Shown: positions 39,043 to 52,384 of the stretch, in pieces
Position numbering within the stretch: the first letter of the stretch is position 1
Layout: each line of letters opens with the position of its first letter
DNA from: Rotaria sp. Silwood1
Taxonomy: Eukaryota > Rotifera > Eurotatoria > Philodinida > Philodinidae
Length of the DNA: 64,000 nucleotides
Reading direction: 5' to 3'
NCBI GenBank assembly: GCA_905250075.1
Contig: CAJNOP010000205.1
Coordinates: 62,001-126,000 of the forward strand
Translations under genes and position numbers: made by a program
Notes under the pieces: generated by a model
Databases searched by the model: none
What the model saw: only the letters and a program-made list of their open reading frames with translations
What the model was told of the DNA's origin: nothing

Positions 39043-41436
39043 CTTACAAATTTAAAATATCGCCTTCCTATAGTTTTTTAAATCATTTTTTAAAACAGGA
39101 AGTTTATCTTTTTTTCTTGATGCAAATCGACGAGCTTCATTCAACTATCAAGTAAACAGAATAGAAGATTCTGCTGGAATTTTGAGTTGTGGCTATCCTA
39201 CATATATTGTAAACACCCTAAAACTTGTATATCTCGGCCGATGCATACCAAGAGAAGTCCGTATTTTAAAGTTGTTAATTTGATGGTGTCAACTTCAATT
39301 AATCCTGAAGATGTCTAATCCCCTCACTGGCCAACTTAAATACTTCCATTGTTACTCAATTTAAATTAAAGTAGTGCCAGTATTGATAACAAAAAGGTAC
39401 ATGTTTCATAGGTGAGATGTAAATGGTGATTATTGTGAAAAGCAGATAGCGGATAACTTGCATGTAGAAACTATATCAGCTTGATTGTAAACTCTATATA
39501 AAAATAAATCTTTGGCAAAAGCAAGAATTAAAAGTCATCTGAATTTTCTGTTCTTTCCTAAGATATAAATGCTAAATTTCTTCGGTATAGTTGAGGTCTA
39601 TGTCAAAGCTTCAAAAGTATATTGAAACGACTCTTTTCCTCGAATGAATATCGCAAAATGTAGAATACTAAAGCACTGTCACTCACAACTTAAGCACTTG
39701 TCTTTCATTTAGGAAACGGTATCTCAATTTGTATGAATCTAGTAATGAGATGTTGTCGAGACTTTCCTAAAATTATGAACTTTAGTTGCCCGTTCACTAC
39801 TGTTGGCTCGTTAACATAGTTGTCTATTTTCTTGAGAGATACATGTTTAACGTCACCAAAATTTTCTGAAACGACAAGTGAAGAGGCATTGATTGACATT
39901 CATCATTTTTTATATTAATTGAGAACAACCTAAAGTCTTTATTTTTGATCGAAAAAGGGTCTAAAGATAATGTTTTTGAAGTAGTAAATCAGTCAAATGT
40001 CCATCTCCACAAGCACGTAGATTTCTCAAGCAGATTGCTATTATGTATAGCTTCAGGGATGATCAGTACGAACTTTAGAAGTTTTCTGAACTGCTGCATA
40101 TATTCCAGTTAAGAAGCACTTCCAGTTCTGAAACTAGTAATGGCTCTAGATAAAAACAAGCATTTGTGAAGAGGAATGATAATAATTGGATTAAATCATG
40201 CGGAGATGGGAGCGTAAATATAATTCAATCCTAATAGTATGAAACGACTAGCATGACCAAGTTACTCAATGACTCTTTTGAATAGAATGATGGATGCATT
40301 AAAAGCATTGAGTTTAAAAAAAATGTATTACATTTAAAGGTTTTAAAGATAGCAACAGTACTACTTATTTGCATGCATGCGAGCAGAATCAAAGTCTTTC
40401 AATGCGCACAACTTTTCAGGAAGTTCAACAGGGAGAGCAGTTCAAATATGAGTTACTGAATATCTAGTATGTTTCCTTAAGTTTTGTGTAGCACTAATCC
40501 AAACCATTTTGGCCACGTTCCCTTTTTATGGCCTATATCAACTGATTTGGAATCCAAATTTTTGTTCAAGTTTAATGTCTTCATTTTTGATATGGAAAAT
40601 GCTTGTAGAATGAATATGTTACATCCTTGAACGCAATTATAGTAAAAATGTTCAAAGCTGTATTCAAACGGAAGTTAATGTTCTCATCACGATTTAATGA
40701 GACGACTTTTTTATATGGTAATATAAGTTGTTATACGAAAGAAAGATTCTAAAATAGAGAATCAAACTAAGTATAAGTATGACAGTTGTCTTGAAGTAGA
40801 ATCTCTTGTATTAGGTTGAAGGAGACCTTACATAAAAATGTGAAAGAAATGTGAGCTGTTGTGTACAACAGAAACATTATTAATGAGATAACTATTACGA
40901 GACTTAGAGCAACATTGTTAAAATGATTCAAAAAAAAGTCAGCAGATTCATAGAATAAGTGTTGTTTGAATTTTACCTATTTAATGAATCTCGATCAGAA
41001 GAATGTCGCACGAAGAACATTACTAAATTTCCACTGCTTACGGTAATAGTAATTTGGACAAGGTCATATCTATCAAAGGATATCATGCCATATATTGTTG
41101 AAGATACTTCAAAGAACGAAAATTTCGAAGATGCTTCAAATATCAAAAGAAAAGACTTTATACAACAATTTCCCAATCCCTGCGAGTGAACTATGGAAAA
41201 AAATTGTCAGAACAGAGTTCATAAGATTTAGTATTACATACTTGTGAGTTCTGTTTCCACTATACCGACTAAAATGTTGATCCTGTTACGTTAAAATTCT
41301 CAATCTTCTCATTCTATTTATGACAGGTATTTAATAGTCAACATGAGAATATGAAATGTATTTTCATTGATTTCTTCGTACTACTAAAAATGTGCTGAAC
41401 AAAAAAATGAAGCAATTTAAATTTAATTCGAATCGT

Positions 41437-41530
41437 ACAGAAAATCGAAGAGTCGAGTTTGGCAGCATTTAGAGATGCCGACGAACTGTTACGAGCTGTG
41501 CGTAAAGGTTCACTTTAGTAAATGTCAACA
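41437..41530 (+). pseudogene. Possible hAT transposase BED-finger fragment
   Basis: One frame reads RKSKSRVWQHLEMPTNCYEL then CVKVHFSKC. The SKSRVWQH...C..C pattern resembles a BED zinc finger, usual at the N-terminus of hAT transposases. It is only about 30 residues, the second metal pair is not clear, and no downstream catalytic domain follows. Confidence 0.3.
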
Positions 41531-41704
41531 GAAAATAGAAAGGTATGATCTCTTCACAAAGTGACCATGTCTGGCAATATAATAAACATTTCTTTTTATA
41601 TGAGTGTGTTGTTGAGCAGTAGTTCTCAAAACAGAGTCTATTAAGCGGTGAAAAATGAATTTCATGTCAGATTCACTGAACGGTCAAGGCAATCGTGGTG
41701 ACAG

Positions 41705-41753
41705 TGGGATGTGAGTGTGAGCTTTCTATCAATGTTCTTTCACACTTGCATCC
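41705..41753. repeat. Telomere-like palindrome
   Basis: Left arm GTGGGATGTGAGTGTGAG, centre CTTTCTATCAATGTT, right arm CTTTCACACTTGCATCC. It abuts the stop codon of the membrane-protein gene. Confidence 0.6.
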
Positions 41754-41754
41754 A

Positions 41755-44700
41755 TCACGAATGTGTTGTGATAGAGTGTTCTAGAGGTGGTGCGAATATC
41801 GGCACAGTGACGATATCATTACGTATGTTTATTTTACAATATTTGTGACTTTGTTTTGTGCTAGTTCTTCGTCGACATATACTCGTTAGAAGTATTGGAG
41901 TTTTGCCAAATTGTGGTAGGGTTTTCGTCTCTACTTGAACTCGCCCTAATGCGATGCCATATTGTCCTGCTAATGGAAGACACCAAAACCAGTCATCATC
42001 TCGTAGACAAGCAAACACACAAAAGCATGCATCAACAAAGTCAAGAATATCTGCATATTTGTACAACATATTAGTTTCATATTGTTCAGGTGAAACAATG
42101 AGTTGTATGTTATATATAAGGTACATAACCGCGTTAGCTATCATTGCCAGACTAGAAATCATATCCGGATCGTCCAAAGTGTATCCTCGTCCGAATATGC
42201 GTGTGTAAGTCATGAACCATGATATAATCCTACAATGAAAGAGTGCGTTGTTAGAAAGTTCACATGATTTACGGAAAAATATTCGAGTACAATAAACATT
42301 ACGCTTTCTATTGGCCAATAGTTGCAAACAAATCAACGTTAATATTTTTATTGTCTTAAAGTCAACCGTTGACATTGCTTCATAACAATGAAACTGAGAC
42401 ATTTTCAATTTTTCATTCTCGAGAAAAGATTTGTTACCAGACCTGGGTTTCTCCATGGCTGCAAATGTCAATCACTAAAGCTACGAAAAGCAATAGTGAA
42501 ACAAAGCTCAAATCGAAATATTGGTTTCGGTATGCATGAAACTGCTCATTCTAAACTGGACGCTCTGACTTCAACGTAGGAGCTTTGTTTATGAATGAAA
42601 TTTGAGAAAGTTTTCGAGGGAAAGAATATCCTTTGTACAGACAATAAATTAATTTATACGAATTCATTGGTGAGTGCAGCGTCTGTTATTGTATTGATGA
42701 TGATTTTTACGTGAAAAGTCATATATCTATCATGCTTGAAATCAACGCGTATGAATTACTCTTTTAACATCGCGGAAAAATCGATTGAAGCAAATGGTTG
42801 GAGAAGAAAAATTGAATTGATCTCTTATTCATCTCGTATGTTCGTTGCAGACATCTAATAAAATCCGCCTGTGCTACGTACAGTCAGTGACATCAATATC
42901 ACACCAAAAACATAGTCAAGAACATTCGTCTCATATGATATGATGATAGCTAATACCTCTATACCTCTATGTTGTAACAATCAAGGTTAAGCATGCCTAC
43001 TATTTAGTTCTTATTGTGGGTTTTATCCTTATATTGCTCTTACTCTATGTTTTGTCCCTATCTTTTAATGTTATATTTGCCTAGCTCTGATGCTTGCGTA
43101 TATAAACTTTAGAAACATGTGTATGTAGGAGTGGTTGATGATATGAGGAATCGAATAGAGTGTAATTCCATCTGCGTTACCCCTTTCTTCTATCAAAAAT
43201 CGTTATATACGTCTCTATGGAGGTAAAGGCTTATACCTCTAATTTGCCACAAATTCAAATTTTCTAACATGTAGAGAAAACAAGAAGTCTTACACAGAAA
43301 TGCATGTAGGAATGCATGCAGATAATTGACCCAAGAAAGCACAGTAGAGCAGTTCTAAAATCATTAATTTTATAATTCTCTAGGGTGCTCCTTTTTACTT
43401 GTATGTATTTGATCTTTCGCATTTTTCAAGACTGTCTTGCTCACAGACGCATGGTAGTAATTCCCTCAGAATCGAAGAACTCATGACACATATCTTGCAC
43501 CAGAGTACAATTATTATAGAATACTTTGCATTATCAAACATGTGGCGATGATAATTATGCTAGAATGCTTTTTACTTACCATCCCATTGCGGCAAACAGT
43601 CCAATCACAGATGCAGTAAGTTCAATTTTGTGTACTGCCATCGTATAATAACCTCCTAGAGTATCTTGTTTAGAGTACCAAGTAGCAGACCACAAATAAA
43701 GTCCTGCTTGAATCAGATTCAAGTATTCAGGTATCATTACAATATCAAATGGTGATCGATTACGCCAAGCCCAACAGTAGAGAAAGCCCATGATTAGATT
43801 AACAATGGCCAAGCCTAGGAAAACAAGCATGCATAGTGTCGGTATAGTTGGTGTCAGATTCGCGTATTTGCGATTCACAGTTCGTTCTGTCTCTCGAGCT
43901 CTCGCTCTAATCGATTGTGCTAGACGCAACTGTCGATTTTGCATCAAATGGCACTATTTTCAGATGTCGTTTTACAGAAGAAACTACCTGCTCACAACCA
44001 AATAAAGTGATTTTGGAGTAAATCCCTCGGAAATTTCTCTTGTCTGCATTTGCCATACTATCTCACAAACGTTCACCTCACCCGCAAGATAGAAAAACAC
44101 TACTTTTTTAGGTTGTCATGGGACTTGTTGCTATTTTAATTCATCATAGAACACTTCCAATGATTTTAAATGACTGTGTTCGATCGAACATTGATTTCTT
44201 CATCCTATAGTGGCCGTTGGGCTGGGTAGAAGCCAATCGTTAGACCACACCCACAGTTTATTTGATGTCCAAAGATGATTCTAGAAAATAATACCCTTTG
44301 ATGCAGAATCAAATTTTATACCGCTCGCAATCTTTCAGAAAGACAACAAAATTTGTACGATGAATCTAGTCGAGTAATATAGCTAACAGAGTCCAAACAA
44401 GTATTCGACTACGAAGTGGTAGTTGTTATCCTACGATGTTGCCGAAAAATAGCATCCTTCAATACGGGAATCATATTTTGTATCTTGTACAATCGATTAG
44501 ACAGATAGCACTAGCAACAGGACGGATCCGGATCAAAAATACATGAATTACAGGCTAACTTTACTGACGTGACATTTTACCGATATAAAGTCGATTGACA
44601 TGTGGATTGTTTTGTATGGGCTGATCAAGAATAGACATTCGTACTGCGCTGATATTCGAAGCACATTTAGCATTCTCGACCAATGTATTGTTTGATAATG

Positions 44701-44950
44701 TGTTGAAATTTTCATTGAAATCAATCACTAAAAGTCCTATTGCATAGCCCACGTAGATAATGTTCGGCAACATAAATCGATTACGCAGTGTTTTTCTCAT
44801 ACATGAAGGCAAACGTATTTTTATCTGTCTCCATTGTAATGCTTGCACGATAGAATCAAAGGGTTCCAATTCATAAAAGGATGCGGTTAGGTCGCTTATA
44901 TTCTCATCGCGGTTATTGAAAATTCTTCTCACTACAGGGGTTGAATGCAT
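41755..44950 (-). CDS. Multipass membrane protein, family not recognised
   Basis: Three minus-strand exons are proposed: 44950-44581, 43919-43580 and 42229-41755, totalling 1185 nt (394 residues). The second junction is firm: GGTAAGT donor and TTGTAG acceptor join as AAMGW-IISWFMTYTRIFG in frame. The first junction (CG/GTAAAA to TCTAG/CA) is a best guess and another exon may be missing. ATG at 44950 is the first in frame. Hydrophobic spans: IIYVGYAIGLLVI, IPTLCMLVFLGLAIVNLIMG, YLNLIQAGLYLWSATWY, LTASVIGLFAAMGW, ISSLAMIANAVMYLIYNIQL and ADILDFVDACFCVFACL. So about six helices, with a glycosylation-prone NNTL/NISA loop after the first. The C-terminal half (YTLDDPDMISS, DDDWFWCLPLAGQYGIALG) looks well conserved in style. 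No function is assigned. Introns are large (661 and 1350 bp). Confidence 0.6.
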
Positions 44951-45910
44951 CGCAGTAAAAAGAGCTGTGTGCTTTACCAAGAGAATGTTTCAATTTGATG
45001 AGGTGCACGTGGAAAAGAGATTCTCTTTCTTTTATACCGTCGTCAACCAGACATTAGTTTCTATGTGACGCTTTTCTTAGTGCTTGTTTCGCAAATGTGA
45101 CAAAGTATATATTCTCTCGTTAAAATTACCGGAAAATGCGCTACGGTACTGAAGTTGCGTGTTCGCAGTGTCGACACAATTACGATTAGAGGTGGCACTT
45201 TTACTTTCTTTTTTACTTTCAAAAAGAAAAGGAAAGGAAAGTTAAAATCCTTTATATTCCTAATGGCAAATAGTATTTGTAGTTATTGTCTATAGAAGGG
45301 AGACTAAAGCAATCATTTTGATAGTCACAGGTCTCATGAATCTTTTTTTTTCTTTTCTCTCCCATTTTCTTCTTCTGAGTTCAAGTTACCCTCGTTGTGC
45401 TGATATTGATATCACTTTCGGTTTATCTTCCTTTCCTCTTTCTCTCTCTCCTATATAAGCATGTGTTAAATGTGAAGTAGTCACATTCTGGAGATATGCC
45501 GTAACTAATAAACATCATTACTGAGAGTGGTGGTAAGTTACTTCTTCAGTTTGTCAGTACATCTCTCTTATTTATCGTTACACTCTTATTATTAGTGTTT
45601 CATATTTGTTCATTTCAGTCTTTAACTAGTACTTTTCATGCTTGCATGCTTATTTATAGCAATATGCTTAGCTCTCAAGGTTTATCTGTGCTTCTTATAG
45701 CAAGAAAAAAGTATTAGGTGTAATTCTGGTTCCGATCCCAATCAAGTTCTGAATGTTTGTCAGTAAAAGACATCGATTAGCAAGAAAAGTTATCTTCTCT
45801 CTTTGTAACAGTTTTTTCCTATAAATTTCATTCAATTACGAACTGATTGGCGACGCTTTTAAAAGGATTGAACAAAATTTTGTATGATCATACATGGCCT
45901 ATATGCTATA

Positions 45911-45952
45911 GGATGTCGGTGTGAATAGAAGACCCACAGCCACATCTACCCT
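45911..45952. repeat. Telomere-like palindrome, short
   Basis: Left arm GGATGTCGGTGTGAATAGAAG; right arm GACCCACAGCCACATCTACC. A compact copy with almost no loop. Confidence 0.5.
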
Positions 45953-46538
45953 TGTATTCGTCATATAAGAATTTTCTCGTCAGATTGGTTCGTTTTGAGA
46001 GAAAAATATGTATCGAGATGTGTTTTTCTTATGTACAACGAACTAATATAAAATATGCTATGAACACTATGATACAATTGATGTTTATTCCCTCGTTTAA
46101 TATTAAGTAATATTTAAGAAAAAATGATGTATGATTATCTTCTTTTTGTTTATATTGAAATAGTTTCTGACTTTTATTGTTTCCTTTCATTTTAATTTTC
46201 TGCTCCTTAAAAGGTAATTCTAAAAATAAAAGTTGTTTTATTATAATTACAACGAAATTATTTTGATTTTCATACTTTCAATTAAAAATTATGCAATAAT
46301 AAGTACGTTATAATATTTGACATTTTGCTGGAATATTTAATATCTTCGATGTATTGAAAATATTTTATTATTTTAATCATAAAATATATTTTTTTAAAAT
46401 AATGATAATGAGATAATTTTTTTATAGAAATGTTGACACTATTTTCTTTTCGTTTATTACTATTGTGTATTTAGTGTGAGTTAGACATGGTTATTTGTTC
46501 GGATTTTTTTCTTAAGAGAAATGAAATAAACCTCATCA

Positions 46539-46546
46539 TCTCGGAT
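46539..46546. repeat. 8-bp target-site duplication, left copy
   Basis: TCTCGGAT; the right copy at 46919-46926 is TCTCGAAT, one mismatch. Confidence 0.65.
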
Positions 46547-46918
46547 TAGTGGCCGGTATAACCGCCATGAGTCACACTGACGTCCCGTGACCGTGACTAT
46601 GACTGAAAGTTGGTCACGGAATAATCTTTTTCGTGTTGCTTGGAGACTGTAACTGAAATATTTGTTTTGGCAATTAAATGTATTAAGTTTTCGTTCAATG
46701 TAGTGTTCATTATTCATTTGATGAGATAAAGTTTTTTGATTGAATATCAAAAATCTTTAATAGGAACAATATAATATCTGAATTGTGTGACAATACAAAT
46801 CATTTAAGGAAAAAGGTGGCGAGTTGCGACAAACTAAAAGGAATGACCATGACGATGACCATGACCAAATACGTCTAAGGTGATCGTAATCAAAAATACT
46901 TGGTCACGCCGGGCACTA
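46547..46918. mobile_element. hAT MITE, 372 bp
   Basis: The left end reads TAGTGGCCGGTATAACC; the reverse-complemented right end reads TAGTGCCCGGCGTGACC. Near-identical 8-bp flanks fit hAT. Inside, GTGACCGTGACTATGAC and GACCATGACGATGACCATGA are subterminal repeats in opposite halves. No coding capacity; mismatches in ends and flanks suggest some age. Confidence 0.7.
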
Positions 46919-46926
46919 TCTCGAAT
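46919..46926. repeat. 8-bp target-site duplication, right copy
   Basis: TCTCGAAT, differing at one base from 46539-46546. Confidence 0.65.
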
Positions 46927-47479
46927 AGATATATAACAAAAGTTTTTTTTTTAAGTTATGATTATTTCTCTTTACCGGCATCCATGAAAGTATTGTTGAT
47001 TCACAACAAAGGCTGAAGACAGAAGTTTTTCTGTTTCATCTAATTTTCATGTATTGCTTGTTATATGAGAAGAAAGAATACCTCCGATGTTATTTAATAC
47101 ATCTGTTGTAAAAATTTATCCCCATCATCTCGTGAAGATGTTTTCTCCATGGACACTTAATTTATGAATCTTTCACACGAGGAAAGTATGAAATTTAGCT
47201 AAAATTTCATGCGCTTCGTTTCCATCTTTGATTGACTCAATTGGTTTAAAATAAAAAAATATGCGATTCTGACAAAACGTTAGAAAAAAAATAGATAGAA
47301 AATAATTCATTTTTAATGAAAAAGGATGTTTTTCGAACGTATCTAATCAGAACTTTGTTGAGAAAATTGTTAAACAAAATACGAAATAAATAAATGATGA
47401 TTTTTATAATTGGATTAATTTGATTAAATAGAAGAAAACAAAAAATAATTTTATTTTTATTTCTATTTGAAGATAAAAA

Positions 47480-48240
47480 AATGTTCGATAAATTAGAAAT
47501 GTTACCAAATGAAATCCTATTAAATATATTTTGTTATTTATCATAGGATCAAATGTTAATATCATTGTGGTCTTTAAATAAACGTCTCAATACTTTTAAT
47601 AAATAAAAATGGAATTATATTCAATTCTTCATCTCTTTTTTCTTCTATTGAAAATATTTATTTTGAAGGAATTACTTCAATTTCTTTTGATTTTATTTTC
47701 GAAAAACAGTTTTTAGCATGATAACAAACGAATTCTTTGTTTTTCCAATCTTAAATCACTTTAAATTACTCAATGTTTATTATCTCAGTCATTAGTTCGA
47801 TTATTATATTTACTTACACAATATCGATTAAATGGACTTACATTAAAATTTGATAAAGATATCTACTAAATATTTAATAACTCAGCAGATTCTGATTACA
47901 GTAAGAAATAATTGATATCACAGATTGTTTTCTGAACAGGATTATGGTTTATCCGTTAGAAGAAGTTAAAGTCTATCTAAAATAATTATCACCTGTTACC
48001 GATTATCAGTGTCATCTTATTCAATGTTAATACTGATGACTATGCTGAATCACTTACAAAAGTAGATGTTCGTCCTATTAGAGTTGAAAATCACTGATTT
48101 AGAAGAGAAAAATTTCATTAGACATAGAGTACCAGATTTGTTTTAAGCAGAGAACTGCATGAAAGATCTAGAATAATCAACTATTCATCAACATTTAGAC
48201 ATCATCAACATAAAAACACTTAAAGAAAGCAAAAATCGGT
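47480..48240 (+). pseudogene. F-box protein pseudogene, copy A
   Basis: Starts MFDKLEMLPNEILLNIFCYL, an F-box N-terminus, followed after an in-frame stop by DQMLISLWSLNKRLNTFNK. Downstream only scattered pieces are readable (for example LKITDLEEKNFIRHRVPDLF), with many stops. The LPNEILLNIF...LWSLNKRLN pattern matches the large bdelloid F-box family, whose products recruit targets to SCF ubiquitin ligases through Skp1. This copy is dead. Confidence 0.65.
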
Positions 48241-48307
48241 CATTATCGAAGTATCTTTAAGTAGTACTATCACTTTAATATATTGAGCTGATTGATTAAT
48301 GGTCTAA

Positions 48308-48350
48308 GATGTGGGTGTGGGTGTTTCTTCTCTCTTCATTCACACCCTCA
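48308..48350. repeat. Telomere-like palindrome, compact copy
   Basis: Left arm GATGTGGGTGTGGGTG, core TTTCTTCTCTCTTCATT, right arm CACACCCTC. The core matches the GATGAAGAA-like centre of other copies. Confidence 0.7.
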
Positions 48351-48509
48351 AGTCCGTTTTAAACTAGACATATTTTTAGTATTAATATGATATATTTTAT
48401 ATTCAGAGCAAAAATCTTCAAATCAGCAGTGTCGTGTAAAGTATTAAGTCGTTCCTGTGTTCTTTAAAAAGACTCATATTTTCTTCGAAAAGTCCAATTA
48501 GAAGTAGAT

Positions 48510-48625
48510 CAAAATGAAGGAGAAAGTAGTTCACATCAAGAGTGAAAACAATTCAGATTTAAACAAAAAGTAGTCTAGATTCAAAGAGAAAATGGCTCAT
48601 ATTGAAAGAGAAAATAGTTCAGATA
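48510..48625 (+). repeat. Degenerate minisatellite, period about 23-26 bp
   Basis: Successive variants of AAAGAGAAAATAGTTCAGAT: AAGGAGAAAGTAGTTCACAT, GAGTGAAAACAATTCAGAT, AAAAAGTAGTCTAGAT, AAAGAGAAAATGGCTCATAT, GAAAGAGAAAATAGTTCAGA. About five units. Confidence 0.6.
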
Positions 48626-51600
48626 TGATACAGCAATTAATTCTCCTTATGATATTAAGAGAACGCTATTTGTATCAGAGAAAACAGCAAGGTCGCTTGT
48701 GCATAGTTTATCGGGCTTACCAAAATATAAAAAATTGCCATTCAGTTCGCTCAGTTGCAACAGAAGAAATCCATTGAACTTTTGCGCTCTATAGAAACCC
48801 TATCAGAACCCGACAGTCAAGATAACAGACGATCCGACGCAGGAAATAATTGGAAGTGTATTAGTTCCGACAGGCAGATCCGTCAGTGATTTCGACTCCC
48901 GGATTTCTATCGGATCTGTCATAAGTTTTTTCCACCTAGGGTGTTCGTAAAATTTTCAGGAAGAAAGCTATAACACAAGAAAAAAAAATAGCGAGGACAA
49001 AAAACTTCGCGCTTCTTCCCGCTAATCGTATAATCTGAATGAAAATATTTGGTTAGTTATCGATTTATCAAACTGAATGATAATCGAAAAATATTTTCAG
49101 GAAATCGAGTGAGTGAGAAACGTTTGCTACTTCATGAGAAAATGAAATAGCATTGATGAAAATCATTTGTAGATTTTCAAGCGATTTACTCTTAATTGGA
49201 TATGAATAAATTTGATTAGATTCTTTTGTTATATCGATATTAAAGATGTTCAGTATTGATATACTGATTACTGTGATGTTATCAATACTGTTCATTAAAT
49301 ATCAGACTTCTTATAAAGAATACGTGTTTGTACTTCGAATCTGATTGATAGGATTGCTTTTCTTATGTAAATTAACTATTGATTATATTCATTGAATATC
49401 AACTTGCCATTTCTTATTTTCGAATAAAGTGTTTTAAACTAATATCTATTCATATCCTTATTGTTTAGATCAATGATAATCAATGTAAAAGTGGATCATC
49501 ATAGAATCGAAGTCGAAAATGCATTCATTATCTACAAACATATGGTGTTGTCCTTGTTTAATCATCATAATCGACATGAACAAATTATTATTTGAGTTAA
49601 CAAACAAATTCTATAATTCTTCACAAAGAAAACTATCCATATCAATTGATATAAATGAATGTATGTCCATTTTTCTTTATACAAAAAATTATTAATTCAT
49701 CGAAATCATCTAAATTGTATCTAAAATTTGCATATTTGTCTTTTTTCTCTTGTAATCTTTGATGTAAGTCAATGTCTGTTTTGATAGTCATTTTGTCAAA
49801 TATTATTGTTGTTGCTTTTACTATGTTAGAAATAAAATAAACGATAGTCAGTTATTTCTGCATGTATGTTTATTTGATATTTAATTAAATTATCACAAGA
49901 CGATCAGTTTTATTATGTTGTTGTGTGCAAAAAACGAAATTTAGCCAACTTGATACCTTCAATGAAGTTAACTTTTTTCTATTCGAAATTTTCTTCCATA
50001 ATTATACATTTCACAGTTGACGTTCGACAATTTTCGAAAGTCAAAACTGAGAAATATATGCTATCCGTTCATTTCAAAATCATTATTTCATAGAGATTAT
50101 TCGATTCATTCATCAGCTTTCTAAAGTAGACAAGACGTATATTTCGTTACCATAACTCCTTCATGAATTACTTTTTCATTGTTGATTTATTTTCGTTGAT
50201 CTTATCTATAAAGGAGTCTCAATTTAAAATATAGCAGAGCAGATGTCATAATCGTGAATTCCTCTTTGAATGATAATTAATTGTATCGATTAAATGAATG
50301 AATTTAGTACGAATTCATAGTCATTTAAGAAAACAAACTAAGTTAATGATTATGTAGTTTTTTTCTGATTATTGTTAAATCGCCTAGTTGTGAATTGGAA
50401 GATTCTAATAAGTATACAATAATTTTATTTTTTAAATAAATTCCCATCAATAGAGTTTCTTATCGGTTAAAATATATATTCGGAAAGTTTAATAGAAAAA
50501 AAAGAATATTATTGTACTATTATCAATAAAGACTTTATTTCAAAGGAAAATAATATTTTCGAAAACCAATCGGACAATCTTCAACCTTTATTTATCTTCG
50601 ATAAAACGATGCTAAAAAAAGTTTCTTTATCATAAGATACAATCCTTTCTTCTCGTTCGAATCCTATACAACTTGTTTTTTCTGACACATTAATAAATAA
50701 AAGGACGCAAGAGGCGAGAGAAGCACTTTTTTCCTATAAAAATGTCGACCCTTATATATCTCTTTGATAAACAGATTCTTGAAAAATATTCTTTTTTTGT
50801 CACGAGCTGATAGAAAATATTCTCCTAAAGCGAACACTCTATGATTCATATTTGTCTTACACTTATTAATGAAACGAGACCAAAGAAGAAAAACACTCAG
50901 ACAATTAATTTTCAGTTTTCATATGGAGTCGTCAAAAATATTTTGTAGATGACAATTAACTATCAACTGTCGTTTTACAAGAGTTTTTCGACGTGTTCAT
51001 CGAAAAATTATCTATTGTGCCCGTATTTTTCTTTTTTTTTTCTTGTCTCATTTCATTAGCCAATGTCTCACAAATATAAATGGTACACTGTTCCATAGTA
51101 AATGATATTCTTCTCAGACCCTACTTATCAAAAAGACACAAAGATCGACATTTTTACAGAAAAAATGCTTCTCTTTTCTCTTACGTCATTTCATTTGTGA
51201 ACCTGTCAAAAAAAAATAAGTTTTATACGGTTTGAACGACGAGAAAAAGCTTTATCTTCTGGTTAAAAAATAATATCTCATTGAAGGCAAATAAGAACAG
51301 AGATTTGTGCAATTACTTTTACAATATATATTTTATCCGTTATATGAAGGGCAAAAAACTTGTCGAGTAAATGAAATACAAACTGTAAGAAGAATTTTTT
51401 CTTTATTGATAATCTTTCCAGAGAAAGATAAAATAACTTTTAAATTAAGCGAATCATTTATATCTGCAACTAGAACCCATCATGTCATTAATTTACGAAC
51501 TTGACTCAGACTGCTTCAATCCACAACTCATATCTTAAGATAGTCAGTATCAGATATGTAACCAGAGTCGATAAATAGTCCGTTTCATAAAAGATTTCTC

Positions 51601-52384
51601 ACCAGGCGGTCTAAGTTTTGTTCCCCAAAAAAAACTCATTAAAAATGAACTTCTATTGATAATTAAAATTCCTGTAAGTAATGCTCAAGTCATTTTCTTT
51701 CAGAAAACATACGTTGAACTACCTTATAAAATAAAGGACGGGGTCGAATAAACCATGAAGAATGAGCCACTAGTCGTTTATAGCCAGTGCATTAGTATTT
51801 CTATATAGCAACGTGTGGCGATTTTCAATGTTATTAATCATATTGATATTGAAATATTTGTCAAAGAGATTTTAATTTGTATTCTGAATCATATAAATCA
51901 TAAACTCTGTTGTTTATAATTTTGTATTTGTTTAGTTAATAATCAAATTGTTGAAAAATAAGACAAAATAGTCATATGTAACGACAATTCCTCCCTGAAT
52001 ATATAATTGAAAGTTAATATAATAAGATACATTTAGAAGGGAAATGATTATAATAAACATTGTTGATCCTTCTGTTGATAATATCTTGAAAATATTCAAA
52101 TACGTTTTCTTATTCTATCATAATCATGTATTAATAAAAATCTGTTTCATAAACACATGTAAATTATGGATTTGAAAAATATTCATTAAATTGTTAATCA
52201 TTAGACTGATCATTTTATTTCAAATTGACAAAATAATTAGTCAATATCATTCACTCCTTTTTTGTTCGTCTGAAATTGATCTTATTATCGTATATTTCGT
52301 TTTTCTTTTCCTCTTTTGTTTCGTTATCGTATAAAAGTCAATTGAAAATATTGGAATAGTCGAAAAAAAAATTTTGTTTAGGAT

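Larger units (their letters stand above)
38440..41754. other. Intergenic stretch, no gene recognised
   Basis: Lies between the malic-enzyme gene and the multipass membrane gene, which converge on it. It holds two telomere-like palindromes and a possible BED-finger fragment near 41440. Roughly 39.1-41.4 kb shows nothing recognisable. Confidence 0.45.
44951..47479. other. Intergenic stretch, no gene recognised
   Basis: Contains pyrimidine-rich tracts near 45340-45450, a weak telomere-like palindrome (45911-45952) and a hAT MITE (46547-46918). The rest is AT-rich. Confidence 0.45.
48241..52384. other. Intergenic stretch, no gene recognised
   Basis: Holds a telomere-like palindrome (48308-48350) and a degenerate minisatellite (48510-48625). 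From 48.7 to 52.4 kb it is AT-rich sequence without recognisable genes or clear repeats. Confidence 0.45.

Noticed and set aside
50640-50680. TTCGAATCC motif resembling a tRNA T-arm
   Set aside because: No acceptor stem, D-arm or anticodon arm could be paired around it.
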